Numbered from the stretch's first letter, positions 1 to 8,963 are shown. The stretch: DNA of 46,670 bases from an uncultured Alphaproteobacteria bacterium (GCA_902600895.1 CACKLF010000012.1:1-46670); one strand, 5' to 3'. Translations and numbers: made by a program. Notes: generated by a model not told the origin, from the sequence alone.

Positions 1-359
1 ATTGCTATTACTTCTTCGGTGACTTGGCTCACAGGGTGTATTGATCCACTCTTTCGTTCTCGAGCCGGCTGAGTTACATCAATCCACTCGCTACTTAATT
101 TCTCTTCGATAGCTTTTTTCCGAAGTTCGCTTTTTTTTAAACTGATTGAGTTGTTTATATCATTTTTCAGTCCATTTAGCGCCGGGCCAAGCCTGGATTT
201 CTCAGTTGGGTTCATTTGACCCAAACCACGCATTAACAAAGACACAGAACCTTTTTTCCCCAACAAGCTTACTCTTATCTCTTCCAGCTGAGGTTCGCAC
301 TCTGCAGAAAATATTTTTTCTAGAGCTTCATCTTTGAGTTTTGCAATTTCTTCTATCAT
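1..359 (-). CDS. pheS: Phenylalanyl-tRNA synthetase alpha subunit, N-terminal part (cut by window edge)
   Basis: The first 119 codons of PheS, which with PheT charges tRNA-Phe in the cytoplasm. The visible part is the helical N-terminal tRNA-binding arm. It carries the conserved stretch SLLGKKGSVSLLMRGLG (residues 31-47) and HPVSQVTEEV (108-117), just before the catalytic core, which lies outside the window. The ATG at 357-359 is chosen because it fits the usual PheS start; the frame is open upstream to a stop near rplT, and the Shine-Dalgarno sequence is weak. It follows rplT by about 50 bp on the same strand. rpmI-rplT-pheS(-pheT) is a common bacterial order, so it is probably co-transcribed with the ribosomal genes. 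Confidence 0.93.
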   Translation of the reverse strand, partial: MIEEIAKLKDEALEKIFSAECEPQLEEIRVSLLGKKGSVSLLMRGLGQMNPTEKSRLGPALNGLKNDINNSISLKKSELRKKAIEEKLSSEWIDVTQPARERKSGSIHPVSQVTEEVIA

Positions 360-410
360 GACTTTCAAATCATATTGAAAATATCCGCTGCTAACAGAAC
401 CAAAAGGAAA

Positions 411-773
411 TTATTTTATGGAGTCTTTAACCTTAAAAACAATTGATTTAAACACGTCTGGTGCATTAACTGCTAGATCGGCAAGTACTTTTCTATCAAC
501 TTCTATTCCACTTTTTGATAATCCATATATAAATTTTGAATATGTTAAGCTTTGATCAATCATCCTAACTCCTGCATTTATTCTCTGAATCCATAGTGCT
601 CTAAATGTTCTCTTTCGATTTTTTCTATCTCGGGTTGCATACTGCATAGCCTTATCTACAGACTGAGTTGCAGTCCTAAAATTTCTACTCCTGGCACCAT
701 AATGACCTTTCGCAGCCTTAACTATCTTTCTGTGCCTTGCGTGGGTTACTACCCCTGATTTCACTCTTGACAT
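411..773 (-). CDS. rplT: 50S ribosomal protein L20
   Basis: L20 binds 23S rRNA early in large-subunit assembly. The 120-residue length is normal for the family. The basic N-terminal extension [20 protein letters not shown] (residues 5-24) and the block [20 protein letters not shown] (48-67) are the family hallmarks. It begins with ATG 17 bp after the rpmI stop and is followed by pheS, so the three form one operon. In other bacteria L20 represses its own operon by binding the leader mRNA; here the candidate leader is upstream of rpmI. Confidence 0.98.
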   Translation of the reverse strand: MSRVKSGVVTHARHRKIVKAAKGHYGARSRNFRTATQSVDKAMQYATRDRKNRKRTFRALWIQRINAGVRMIDQSLTYSKFIYGLSKSGIEVDRKVLADLAVNAPDVFKSIVFKVKDSIK

Positions 774-790
774 TAAATCCTACCTATCTG

Positions 791-991
791 CTATCGTACA
801 TAAGGCATGTAAGATTTGACAATATTTTCATCAGCCTTAGATAATGTATTAGTGCCTCTCGCATTCCTAATGAATTTGCTTGATCTTTTAATCATACCGT
901 GGCGCTTACCAGCTTGTGCCGCTTTAACACGCCCGGACGCTGTAACTTTAAAACGCTTTTTAGCACCAGACTTTGTCTTCATTTTGGGCAT
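791..991 (-). CDS. rpmI: 50S ribosomal protein L35
   Basis: A small basic ribosomal protein of 66 residues, the normal size. The signature is [20 protein letters not shown] near the N-terminus, with GKRHGM at residues 28-33. The ATG at 989-991 has a good Shine-Dalgarno (TAGGAG, six bases upstream). It is the first gene of rpmI-rplT-pheS. infC, which often precedes rpmI in gammaproteobacteria, is absent; the next gene upstream is pyk, over 200 bp away. A sigma-70-like promoter and a GC-rich leader lie between them. Confidence 0.98.
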   Translation of the reverse strand: MPKMKTKSGAKKRFKVTASGRVKAAQAGKRHGMIKRSSKFIRNARGTNTLSKADENIVKSYMPYVR

Positions 992-1065
992 TTCGTACTC
1001 CTATAACTGGTTTAAATTGCTCTGACACGGCAGCCCTTTCCTAGCCGGCCCGAAACTTAGCTATG

Positions 1066-1094
1066 CGTATACGCGGAGTCTAGCCATTTTGCAA
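1066..1094 (-). promoter_or_regulatory. Candidate sigma-70 promoter of rpmI-rplT-pheS
   Basis: On the minus strand TTGCAA (1089-1094) and TATACG (1066-1071) are separated by exactly 17 bases. Transcription would start near 1058, giving a leader of about 65 nt. The -35 and -10 are each imperfect matches; the call rests on spacing and on position before a ribosomal operon. Confidence 0.5.
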
Positions 1095-1200
1095 GCACAA
1101 GATCAGATTTTACATATTATCAATTTTAGCGGATATTTTTAATACATCGACATCTGGACTCTTATAACTGACATGTTAAGCAGAAATATTGATTAGTCCT

Positions 1201-2655
1201 CTAATCAATCTCACCAGCATGAATTAATTTTTCGTTTACCGGTGCTACCCTAAGAATGTTAGTGGTACCTGGAATGTTGAAAGGTACACCTGCAGTTATA
1301 ATTATTTTATCGTCTATCGAAGCAAAATTATCACTTTTAGCAGCTCTTATTGCCTTTATAACTGCCTCCTTAAATCTTGTTACTTTTTCAGTAACAACGC
1401 AATGTAAACCCCAGTTTAGAGCCAAACGTCTCGCAATCCTTAGCTCTGGGGTTAATGCAATTATTGGAACTTTAGGTCTTTCCCGAGATGTTAAAATAGC
1501 CGTTGTCCCACCATGAGTAAAGCAACAAATTGCCCGTACATCTGTCCTTTCCGAAACTTCGCGTGCAGCAACAGTTATTGCATTAGATGTGTCAGTTCCC
1601 ATGAAAGGTCTAGATGTTTCTATGATTTGCCTAAAATTTTCATCATTCTCTATTTCCACAGCTACACTGTTCATCATTTTCACCGCATCGATAGGGTACT
1701 TACCTACCGCCGACTCTGCTGACAGCATTACAGCATCTGCTCCCTCATAAATGGCCTGAGCAACATCAGAAACCTCAGCCCTAGTAGGAGATGGAGATGC
1801 AATCATGCTTTCGAGCATCTGAGTAGCAACTACAACTGGCTTACCCGCTTTCCGGCAAAGTTTGATAAGTTTTTTTTGAATGGGGGGCAAAGAATAAACT
1901 GGCAATTCAACACCAAGGTCTCCCCTGGCTATCATTATGGCATCCGACTCCAAGAGAATGTTGTCAAATCTTTCTACTGCTGAGGGCTTTTCTATTTTTG
2001 CCAGAATAGCGGCTCTCCCACCAACTAATTTTTTTGCTTCAACAATGTCCTCAGGGCGTTGAACAAAGGAAAGACCAATCCAATCAACACCAAGATTGCA
2101 AGCAAATTCTAAATCACCTCTATCTTTTCCAGATAGAGCAGACAGAGGTAAAATTACATCAGGTATATTAACCCCTTTTTTGTTTGAAATTTCACCTCCA
2201 ACCAAAACTCTTGTCTCAATTTCATCTTTTGAGGACCTTGTAACCTCTAGCTTAATCTTTCCGTCATTCACCAATATAATTGAGCCTTTTGTCAAAACAT
2301 CGAATATTTCATTATGCGGCAGCATAACTCTGTTTCTAGTTCCTAACTTTTTATTTAAATCAAAACTGAAAGTTTCACCCGTGGCAAGCTCCACACTTCC
2401 ACCTTCAAAGTCTCCACACCTTAATTTAGGTCCCTGTAGGTCTGCTATTACACCAATTGGTCTTCCAACCTCCTGCTCTAGCTCGCGAATTATTGTGAAC
2501 CTCTGCCTTATGTCAGAGTGAGAACCATGACTAAGGTTTAGTCGGAAAACGTCTGCACCTGACAAAAATAGTTCTTTAATATTTTTTGGAGATTCTGATG
2601 ATGGACCAAGTGTTGCTACGATCTTAACACTACGGTCTCTTGAAACTTTTCTCAT
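1201..2655 (-). CDS. pyk: Pyruvate kinase
   Basis: Converts phosphoenolpyruvate and ADP to pyruvate and ATP, the last step of glycolysis, as a cytoplasmic tetramer. With the ATG at 2653-2655 the protein has 484 residues, the normal length. Motifs in order: RLNLSHG (38-44), KIEKP with the catalytic Lys (220-224), MIARGDLGVELP (241-252), ATQMLESM (277-284) and PTRAEVSD (290-297), followed by the C-terminal allosteric domain. The frame could be extended upstream to a TTG at 2682, but the sequence GGGA seven bases before the 2655 ATG and the family N-terminus (VKIVATLGP) favour the shorter form. It is divergent from the DUF1244 gene, a pairing I recall from other alphaproteobacteria. Confidence 0.97.
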   Translation of the reverse strand: MRKVSRDRSVKIVATLGPSSESPKNIKELFLSGADVFRLNLSHGSHSDIRQRFTIIRELEQEVGRPIGVIADLQGPKLRCGDFEGGSVELATGETFSFDLNKKLGTRNRVMLPHNEIFDVLTKGSIILVNDGKIKLEVTRSSKDEIETRVLVGGEISNKKGVNIPDVILPLSALSGKDRGDLEFACNLGVDWIGLSFVQRPEDIVEAKKLVGGRAAILAKIEKPSAVERFDNILLESDAIMIARGDLGVELPVYSLPPIQKKLIKLCRKAGKPVVVATQMLESMIASPSPTRAEVSDVAQAIYEGADAVMLSAESAVGKYPIDAVKMMNSVAVEIENDENFRQIIETSRPFMGTDTSNAITVAAREVSERTDVRAICCFTHGGTTAILTSRERPKVPIIALTPELRIARRLALNWGLHCVVTEKVTRFKEAVIKAIRAAKSDNFASIDDKIIITAGVPFNIPGTTNILRVAPVNEKLIHAGEID

Positions 2656-2804
2656 AAAACATTCCCAACTTTGCATTTTCAAAACAGATGATTTAACATC
2701 AATAGAGAAATGCTAATTATCTTATTAACTATCAATATTCTATAAGAAAAAACCTGAGATAACTAGTCCAACAAATAGTGTTTTCTATTAATATGGGGCA
2801 AAAA

Positions 2805-3056
2805 ATGAAAGAAAGTATAGATAAAAGAATTGAAATTGAGGCGGCCACATTTCGGAGGCTGAAATCTCACCTTGCAAAGAATACGCATGTGCAAAATATA
2901 GATTTAATGGAGTTGGCAGGCTTTTGCAGAAATTGTCTTGCACGCTGGTATCAAGAGGAGGCTAAAGAAAGGGATCTAACTCTTACTACAGATGAAGCCA
3001 GAGAGTTATTTTATGGTATGCCTCATAATGAATGGAAAGTAAAATATCAAATTTAA
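2805..3056 (+). CDS. DUF1244 family protein
   Basis: A small soluble protein (83 residues) of the alphaproteobacterial DUF1244 family, whose function is unknown. The core reads QNIDLMELAGFCRNCLARWY followed by EARELFYGMPHNEWK, with two cysteines (FCRNC) that could bind metal or form a disulfide; that is inference. Three starts are possible in frame: GTG 2778, ATG 2793 and ATG 2805. I chose 2805 because GGGG lies just upstream and because relatives begin shortly before the IEAATFRRL segment. It is divergent from pyk and ends 5 bp from the converging aminotransferase gene. Confidence 0.88.
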   Translation: MKESIDKRIEIEAATFRRLKSHLAKNTHVQNIDLMELAGFCRNCLARWYQEEAKERDLTLTTDEARELFYGMPHNEWKVKYQI

Positions 3057-3061
3057 TCTTT

Positions 3062-3916
3062 TTAGGTCATATCACTTTTACAATAATCTAAATACTCAAA
3101 AATAAGATTCTTAACAAAGGTGCCCGGGCTTCCTTGACCGATCAAATTATTGTCCACCTTAACAACTGACCTAATGAAAATGGATGAGGAGGTAATAAAC
3201 GCTTCAGAAGCATTGTACACTTCTTCCAAACTAAATGGCCTTTCTTCTACCAAAATTTTCTTCTTTTTTGCAAGATTTAATATAGAAGATCTTGTTATAC
3301 CTCCTAATATATCGCTGGATAAGTCACGGGTTATAAGTGTGCCAACTCTGTTTACAATGAAGGCATTGTTACTAGTCCCTTCTGTTATAAATCCATCTTT
3401 TATAAACCAGACATCGTCCATGGCCTCTGTTAAAGCCTTCATCTTTAATAGTGAAGGCCCAAGAAGCTGAGTAGTTTTGATATCTGGTCTTTTCCATCGG
3501 ATGTCAGCAGCTGTCATAACCGATAAACCTTTATTAGTAAGCAACGGTTCTATGATTTTCTTCTGTTGAGAAAACGCTATTATTGAAGGCTGAATAGTTT
3601 TATCAAAAGTAAAATCCCGATCCGCAATTCCTCTTGTTATTTGGAGATAAACTGTACCTTCATCTAAATTATTTTTTTTGATTATTTGCTTGTGTATTTT
3701 TAAAAAAAATTCTTCATCACATTTCCATTCAAAGCTTAACTCCTTCATAGATCTTTCTAATCTTTTGTGGTGACCCCTCCAGTCCACTAATTTCCCTTTT
3801 AAAACACTGGTCACCTCATAAACTGAATCTGCAAACAATAAGCCACGATCAAAAACTGATATGCGTGCCTCACCCTCCGAAACATACTCCCCGTTTACGT
3901 AAACTATCCTACTCAT
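3062..3916 (-). CDS. PLP-dependent class IV aminotransferase, probably D-amino acid transaminase
   Basis: Fold-type IV aminotransferase of 284 residues. RISVFDRGLLFADSVYEVT (18-36) opens the fold, Lys147 in DIKTTQLL is the expected pyridoxal-phosphate lysine, and EGTSNNAFIV (179-188) binds the cofactor. The LQITRGIADRDF segment (91-102) resembles alphaproteobacterial enzymes annotated as D-alanine transaminase, which interconvert D-alanine and D-glutamate for peptidoglycan. Branched-chain aminotransferase or aminodeoxychorismate lyase share the fold and cannot be fully excluded by eye. The ATG start has GGA about eight bases upstream. It follows the small unknown gene at 3933-4283 by 16 bp on the same strand, so they are likely co-transcribed. 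Confidence 0.85.
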   Translation of the reverse strand: MSRIVYVNGEYVSEGEARISVFDRGLLFADSVYEVTSVLKGKLVDWRGHHKRLERSMKELSFEWKCDEEFFLKIHKQIIKKNNLDEGTVYLQITRGIADRDFTFDKTIQPSIIAFSQQKKIIEPLLTNKGLSVMTAADIRWKRPDIKTTQLLGPSLLKMKALTEAMDDVWFIKDGFITEGTSNNAFIVNRVGTLITRDLSSDILGGITRSSILNLAKKKKILVEERPFSLEEVYNASEAFITSSSIFIRSVVKVDNNLIGQGSPGTFVKNLIFEYLDYCKSDMT

Positions 3917-3932
3917 ATTTTATTCCAAAAGC

Positions 3933-4283
3933 TTATTTTGGTGGTAAATTAGCTGTAGGGTGATCGGGGTCTAAAGCAAAATCTTTTGGTGGCTTAGAAT
4001 TTGTCCTAGTTTTTCTTTTATACTCAAAACAGGCCGCTGAACCATGATCTTCTGAACGAACAATCAAGCAGTCAAATATTTGCTCAGCCCCCTTATAAAC
4101 AGTTACCAATCCACGAAGTCCATCCGCCTCGCTGTGTTCTACAAAAAAACTCTTTTCGCTTATAGATAAAATTTTAATTTCTTTATTATCCGATATTAAG
4201 TTATAGCGACTGCTTTTTTTTCTCTTTTTTAGCCAGTCTATTTCTTTTTCTCTAACTATTGTTTCTTGAATTATAGGCTCCAA
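3933..4283 (-). CDS. Small uncharacterised protein (116 aa)
   Basis: I do not recognise a characterised function. The predicted protein is soluble, has no signal peptide or membrane segment, starts with a charged stretch (WLKKRKKSSRYNLI), has a probable beta-rich middle (EIKILSISEKSFFVE, GLVTVYKGAEQIFDCLIV) and ends in a proline-rich tail. The layout, a basic RxxxR-like start followed by short strands, is loosely reminiscent of PilZ-like folds, but no diagnostic motif is visible. Coding is supported by a TTG start with AGGAG (complement at 4292-4296) eight bases upstream, and by tight spacing to the aminotransferase gene downstream. Similar short proteins seem to occur in Rhodobacterales, from memory only. 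Confidence 0.75.
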   Translation of the reverse strand: MEPIIQETIVREKEIDWLKKRKKSSRYNLISDNKEIKILSISEKSFFVEHSEADGLRGLVTVYKGAEQIFDCLIVRSEDHGSAACFEYKRKTRTNSKPPKDFALDPDHPTANLPPK

Positions 4284-4380
4284 AAATGTAACTCCTAGAA
4301 AAAATTTAAATCCTTGATAGATGCATATTAGACATCTATGGGTATATCATACTACATCAATTAGAAAAGAGAACAAAATA

Positions 4381-5568
4381 ATGGTAAATGAAGTATTTAT
4401 TATCGATGGCGTGAGAACGGCGATAGGAAGTTTTGGGGGATCACTTGCTTCAAAGACACCCATTGAATTGGCGACTGAAGTAACTCGTGAAGCCTTAAAA
4501 AGATCTCGAATAGATGCTAGAGAAGTGGGGCATGTGGCGTTTGGTCATGTAATAAATACTGAACCACGAGATATGTACTTATCCAGAGTTGCTGCTATAG
4601 CCGCTGGAATACCTGACTCCACCCCAGCAATGAATGTAAACCGTTTGTGTGGGTCTGGAGCACAAGCCATAGTATCTATAGCACAGTCCTTAATGCTTGA
4701 TGAAGCAGCCATAGGAGTAGCCGGCGGAGCGGAAAGTATGAGTCACTCTCCATATATTTTAAATAAAGTTCGCTGGGGGAAAAAAATGGGTGATACGAAA
4801 ACCCAGGATATGATGCTAGGAGCTTTAAATTGCCCATTTGGAACAGGTCACATGGGACTCACTGCAGAGAACGTTGCTGAAGAAAATAATATATCCAGGT
4901 CGAAACAAGATGAATTTGCACTTGAAAGCCAACTAAAAGCAGCAAACGCTCTTGAGAAAAATTATTTTCAAGACCAAATAGTACCCTTAGAAATAAAAAA
5001 TGGCCAAAAAGTCGATATTTTTGAGGTGGATGAACATCCCAAGACTACCTCTAGAAAAAGTTTGAGTGAGCTTCCACCTGTTTTTAAAAAAGAAGGAACT
5101 GTGACAGCTGGTAATTCATCTGGAATAAATGATGGTGCAGCTGCTCTCGTTTTAGCTACAGGAGAAGCAATAAAAAAAATTGGTTTAAACCCCAGTGCAA
5201 AAATTCTTGGATACGCCCATGCAGGAGTTAGACCAGAAGTTATGGGTATCGGACCCATACCTGCCGTCCAAATTCTTTGCAAAAACCTTAGAATTTCCAT
5301 CGATGATTTTGATATAATCGAAAGTAACGAAGCGTTCGCCGCACAAGCGTGTGCGGTAAACTTGAAGTTAAAATTGAATAAAGAGAAAGTAAATCCAAAT
5401 GGAGGTGCTATCGCTTTAGGACACCCTGTTGGAGCTACGGGAGCAATCCTATGTGTTAAAATATTATACGAGCTCAAGCGAACAAAGAGGCGCCTCGGCT
5501 TAGTAACGATGTGCATTGGAGGCGGACAAGGTATCGCTATAGCTATTGAAAATTTATTAATTTATTAA
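4381..5568 (+). CDS. Acetyl-CoA C-acetyltransferase / beta-ketothiolase
   Basis: Thiolase of 395 residues. It condenses two acyl-CoA molecules or cleaves beta-ketoacyl-CoA, serving polyhydroxyalkanoate synthesis, ketone metabolism or fatty-acid breakdown. The nucleophilic Cys90 lies in NRLCGSGAQ, NEAFAAQ at 316-322, His348 in GGAIALGHPVGATGA and the second catalytic Cys378 in MCIGGGQG, so the active site is complete. The open frame extends 20 codons upstream to 4321, but that part has no thiolase similarity. ATG 4381 begins the family's usual VFIIDGVRTAIG and has AGAGA upstream. Its 3' end overlaps the converging hydrolase gene by 12 bp. PhaA, AtoB and BktB type substrates cannot be separated by eye. 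Confidence 0.93.
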   Translation: MVNEVFIIDGVRTAIGSFGGSLASKTPIELATEVTREALKRSRIDAREVGHVAFGHVINTEPRDMYLSRVAAIAAGIPDSTPAMNVNRLCGSGAQAIVSIAQSLMLDEAAIGVAGGAESMSHSPYILNKVRWGKKMGDTKTQDMMLGALNCPFGTGHMGLTAENVAEENNISRSKQDEFALESQLKAANALEKNYFQDQIVPLEIKNGQKVDIFEVDEHPKTTSRKSLSELPPVFKKEGTVTAGNSSGINDGAAALVLATGEAIKKIGLNPSAKILGYAHAGVRPEVMGIGPIPAVQILCKNLRISIDDFDIIESNEAFAAQACAVNLKLKLNKEKVNPNGGAIALGHPVGATGAILCVKILYELKRTKRRLGLVTMCIGGGQGIAIAIENLLIY

Positions 5569-6333
5569 AAAAGAGTTGACTAAAATTGAAAGTTCATTTG
5601 GTTTTTCTGCATGAACCCAGTGACCACAATTTTCTAATGTTTCTAATTTGTAATTAGGAAAAATGTTTTTGATTTTTTTTAAATGTACATTCTGTATATA
5701 ATCCGACTCACTGCCAGAGATAAACAAGGCTGGACCTAAAAACTTAAAATTGCCACTAGGAAAATCCATAATTTTAGCCATATAGTTTTTAATAGCTAGC
5801 AAATTTAATTTCCAAGTTAAAATATCATTATTTCTACTTAGGTTAAGCATAAAAAATGCTCTCTCCCCTGGATCAGTAATTTGTTTACTGATTTTTTCTT
5901 CTACCTCTGATCGCAACCTTAAATTAGATAGATCAACCCTAATTAGAGATTCAATTTTATCCAAATGCGAATGTTTATAACATACTGGTGCTATATCTAT
6001 AATAACCAGTCTTTTTACATATTTAGAGTACATCCCTGCAAGAAGCATGGCTACCTTTCCACCCATAGAATGCCCAATAATATGAACTGGAGCACCTATT
6101 TCATCAAGCAAATAAATTACATCTGATACCATTTCCTCATAACTATGTTTAGGGTGGTGAAAGGATTTTCCATGATTTCTAAGATCAGCTGCGATAACCC
6201 TGATGTTATTTTTCGATAGCCTTTTTGCAAATGAACGCCAGTTCTGAGAAGACCCAAAAAGACCATGCAAGATTAAAATTTTCGTTGAAAATTTCTTATC
6301 ACCAAATTCCTCGTAATTTAATAATTCAGCCAT
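5557..6333 (-). CDS. Alpha/beta hydrolase (YbfF-like esterase)
   Basis: A 258-residue alpha/beta-hydrolase with a complete triad: nucleophile Ser89 in GHSMGG, acid Asp211 in SGSESDYI, and His238 in ENCGHWVH. LHGLFGSS (22-29) forms the oxyanion hole, and DLRNHGKS (50-57) is typical of the YbfF/ABHD11 esterase group. No signal peptide is seen, so it is probably cytoplasmic, acting on small acyl esters or thioesters; the natural substrate is not predictable. It starts 5 bp downstream of the ilvA stop on the same strand, which makes translational coupling likely, and it overlaps the end of the converging thiolase gene by 12 bp. Confidence 0.88.
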   Translation of the reverse strand: MAELLNYEEFGDKKFSTKILILHGLFGSSQNWRSFAKRLSKNNIRVIAADLRNHGKSFHHPKHSYEEMVSDVIYLLDEIGAPVHIIGHSMGGKVAMLLAGMYSKYVKRLVIIDIAPVCYKHSHLDKIESLIRVDLSNLRLRSEVEEKISKQITDPGERAFFMLNLSRNNDILTWKLNLLAIKNYMAKIMDFPSGNFKFLGPALFISGSESDYIQNVHLKKIKNIFPNYKLETLENCGHWVHAEKPNELSILVNSFLIN

Positions 6334-6338
6334 TTATT

Positions 6339-7592
6339 TTAAATTATAAATTCTTTTATAGCTTGGTTTTCAGTAATATCCTCAAACATGAAGCCTTCCT
6401 TATTCATTTTGTGAAAAAGCTTTTTAAAATTTTCTGGCACTTTGGTCTCAATTCCAATAAGGACTGAGCCAAAATTCCTTGCAGATTTCTTCAAGTATTC
6501 AAATCTTGAAATATCGTCGTCTGGTCCAAGGAGGTTCAGAAAGTCTTTCAAAGCTCCAGGCCTTTGGGGTAGACGAAGGATAACGTACTTTTTTAATCCT
6601 TTAACCCTTAGAGCACGTTCTTTTACATCTGGTAATCGTTCAAAATCGAAATTTCCGCCTGATACAACACAAACAATCTTCTTACCACGTAGTTCCCTCT
6701 CTTTAAGGTCTTTAAGGGCATCAATCGCTAAGGCTCCCGCCGGCTCTAGAACAATTCCCTCATTATTGAGCATTTCTATCATGGTAGCACAAACCCTATC
6801 CTCTTCTACAATTTTAACAGCCTCTTTTGAAACATTCTTTAATATTTCGAAATTCAATTTTCCAATCTCTGCTACTGATGCGCCATCAACAAAATTATCG
6901 GTTTTTGAAAGCCTTGTTATCTTTTTCTCTAGAAGAGCGGTAGTAAAGCTAGCAGCACCCTTTGGCTCTACAAAGATGAACCCATTTTTCAACCTTTTAT
7001 TGCCTGCAAATTTGACCATACCAGCAGCCAAACCTCCTCCTCCAACCGCTAGGGCGATAACATCTGGACATGTATTGTTTGGCATTTGAGCCACTATCTC
7101 GCTCATCACAGTAGCCTGACCCTCAATTACTTCTCGATGATCGAAGGGTGGCACAAAAATACCACCATTAAGTTTTGCAAATTCAATGGCACTTCTAAGA
7201 GATTGGTCAAAATAATCTCCGTAAAGACGAATCTCAATGTTTGAACCCCCAAACGCCTTAGTTCTATTAATTTTTTGCTGGGGTGTGGTGACAGGCATAA
7301 AGATTACACCTTCTAAATTGAAGTGGGCACAACAATAAGCAAATCCCTGTGCATGATTTCCGGCCGATGCACAAACAAATTTCTTTACAAAGGGATTGAT
7401 GGATATGTGTGCCCCTATAGCATTGAAAGCTCCTCTAATCTTGTAAGACCTCACCGGAGACAAATCTTCTCTTTTTAAGTAAATCTCAGAATTATAAAGA
7501 CCTGATAAATATGTATTATATTGTAATGGGGTTTCCGGAAAAAGAGACCTCATTTTTTCTTTTGCTAATTCCACCCTTTTATCAAAACGCAT
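6339..7592 (-). CDS. ilvA: Threonine ammonia-lyase (threonine dehydratase)
   Basis: Pyridoxal-phosphate enzyme that deaminates threonine to 2-oxobutanoate, the first committed step toward isoleucine. Lys51 in SYKIRGA is the cofactor lysine, SAGNHAQGFA (76-85) the substrate loop and AVGGGGLAAG (182-191) the phosphate-binding glycine loop. The C-terminal 80 residues (from KYVILRLPQRPGALKDF) form a single ACT-like regulatory domain, so this is the shorter 417-residue form with one ACT-like domain, not the two-domain E. coli form. Feedback control by isoleucine is likely but the sequence cannot prove it. It is followed after 5 bp by the alpha/beta hydrolase gene. Confidence 0.92.
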   Translation of the reverse strand: MRFDKRVELAKEKMRSLFPETPLQYNTYLSGLYNSEIYLKREDLSPVRSYKIRGAFNAIGAHISINPFVKKFVCASAGNHAQGFAYCCAHFNLEGVIFMPVTTPQQKINRTKAFGGSNIEIRLYGDYFDQSLRSAIEFAKLNGGIFVPPFDHREVIEGQATVMSEIVAQMPNNTCPDVIALAVGGGGLAAGMVKFAGNKRLKNGFIFVEPKGAASFTTALLEKKITRLSKTDNFVDGASVAEIGKLNFEILKNVSKEAVKIVEEDRVCATMIEMLNNEGIVLEPAGALAIDALKDLKERELRGKKIVCVVSGGNFDFERLPDVKERALRVKGLKKYVILRLPQRPGALKDFLNLLGPDDDISRFEYLKKSARNFGSVLIGIETKVPENFKKLFHKMNKEGFMFEDITENQAIKEFII

Positions 7593-7638
7593 GTTCGCTC
7601 ATTAAGTGTTCAAAATTATTCGGATAGCCAGTTTTAAA

Positions 7639-8805
7639 TTACCATGCTGCCTGGTAAATTTCCAGAGCATCTTTCACCGTAATCTCTCTTGGATTGTTTA
7701 CTAGCAACCGAGTCTGTTTCATACTTTCCATTGCCATTGTCTTACAAGACTTCAAAGGAATTCCAACATCTCTTAATCTCTTTTCTAGCCCTATCTTTTC
7801 CGATAGTTCTGCCAACTTCTCGATAAACTTATTACTCTTTGACTGAATTCCTATCTCTTGTGATTGATTTGGCCATAAATAATCATGTAATCGTGCATAA
7901 GACGAAGATGCTTGCGTGTCAGCTTGATTAAACCTTAACACATGGGGTAATATTAGCGCATTAGATAATCCATGAGGTATTTTGAAAATTCCTCCAATAG
8001 GATAGGCTAAAGCATGAACTGCTGCCACAGGCGAGTTTGCAAAAGCAATCCCTGCTAGCATTGAGCCCCTAAGCATATTCGACCTTGCTACAAGGTTTTT
8101 GCCGTCAGTTACCGCCGTTTCAATAGACCTTTCAAGCAATTTGAGTGCCTCTATGGCATACATCCTAGAAATGCTATTATTATTTTTATTTGTCGAAGAA
8201 TAGGCCTCTATAGCGTGCACCATCGCATCTATACCTGTTGCCGCGGTAGTGTGCTTTGGCAATCCTAAAGTTAGAGCGGGATCCAAAACTGCTATATCTG
8301 GTAATATTAATGGAGACGAAACACCTCTTTTTTCATTTTCGCCAACTGTAATTATTGCAACAGGAGTTACCTCAGAGCCAGTTCCCGCGGTTGTAGGTAC
8401 TAAAATAAGGGGCAATCTTGGACCTTTAGCCTCGTTCACTCCCCATACGGAGCTTAGGTTTTCGTCAGATCCTAAAATTAGAGCACAAAGCTTTGCCACA
8501 TCCATCGACGAACCCCCACCATAACCTATTACTCCAGAACATCCAGTCTCTTTACCGAGAGAAATTGCTCTTTCCACAGTAAGTAGACTAGGGTCTGGCT
8601 CTACCGAGTCAAAAATAATTACTTTTTCTGACACACTTTTTAATGACCTGACAGCATTATCTGCTAACCCTAGGTCAATTATGCCCTTGTCAGTTACAAA
8701 TAGAACTTTGTTGCCAATACATTTCTGGATTTCGTAAATATTCTCCACAAATGATTCCACTCCAAATCGGATACCTGAGGTTGTGTTAAAAAAAAAGTTT
8801 TCCAT
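7639..8805 (-). CDS. Iron-containing (group III) alcohol dehydrogenase
   Basis: NAD(P)-dependent alcohol dehydrogenase of the metal-dependent group III family. With ATG 8803-8805 it has 388 residues. GGGSSMD (96-102) binds the nucleotide, PTTAGTGSEVT follows, and the metal site is complete: Asp193 and His197 in GIDAMVHAIEAY, His264 in AVHALAYP and His278 in PHGLSNA. Substrates in this family range from ethanol and butanol to propanediol and hydroxybutyrate; none can be assigned here. The frame continues 11 codons upstream to a TTG (8838), but the ATG matches the normal family length. It appears monocistronic, between ilvA and the divergent argG. Confidence 0.9.
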   Translation of the reverse strand: MENFFFNTTSGIRFGVESFVENIYEIQKCIGNKVLFVTDKGIIDLGLADNAVRSLKSVSEKVIIFDSVEPDPSLLTVERAISLGKETGCSGVIGYGGGSSMDVAKLCALILGSDENLSSVWGVNEAKGPRLPLILVPTTAGTGSEVTPVAIITVGENEKRGVSSPLILPDIAVLDPALTLGLPKHTTAATGIDAMVHAIEAYSSTNKNNNSISRMYAIEALKLLERSIETAVTDGKNLVARSNMLRGSMLAGIAFANSPVAAVHALAYPIGGIFKIPHGLSNALILPHVLRFNQADTQASSSYARLHDYLWPNQSQEIGIQSKSNKFIEKLAELSEKIGLEKRLRDVGIPLKSCKTMAMESMKQTRLLVNNPREITVKDALEIYQAAW

Positions 8806-8963
8806 GCAAGAGCCCGTGAAGAATGACTTTGTATTCAAATAAACACCACTCTCGAGTCTATAATGAACGCAGCAACTAGTGCAAACACTTTTAAAATTTT
8901 CTTTGATATCTTCCTAAAATAATATTAAAGCACTTTATATTTCAGTAACCGGAGATGTACATA

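Noticed and set aside
4968-5516. Long minus-strand open frame (182 codons) opposite the thiolase
   Set aside because: Antisense to an intact thiolase active site; composition typical of a shadow frame.
6442-7089. Long plus-strand open frame (215 codons) opposite ilvA
   Set aside because: It lies wholly antisense to a well-supported ilvA, has a Ser/Pro/Ala-rich composition of an antisense shadow and no recognisable motif.
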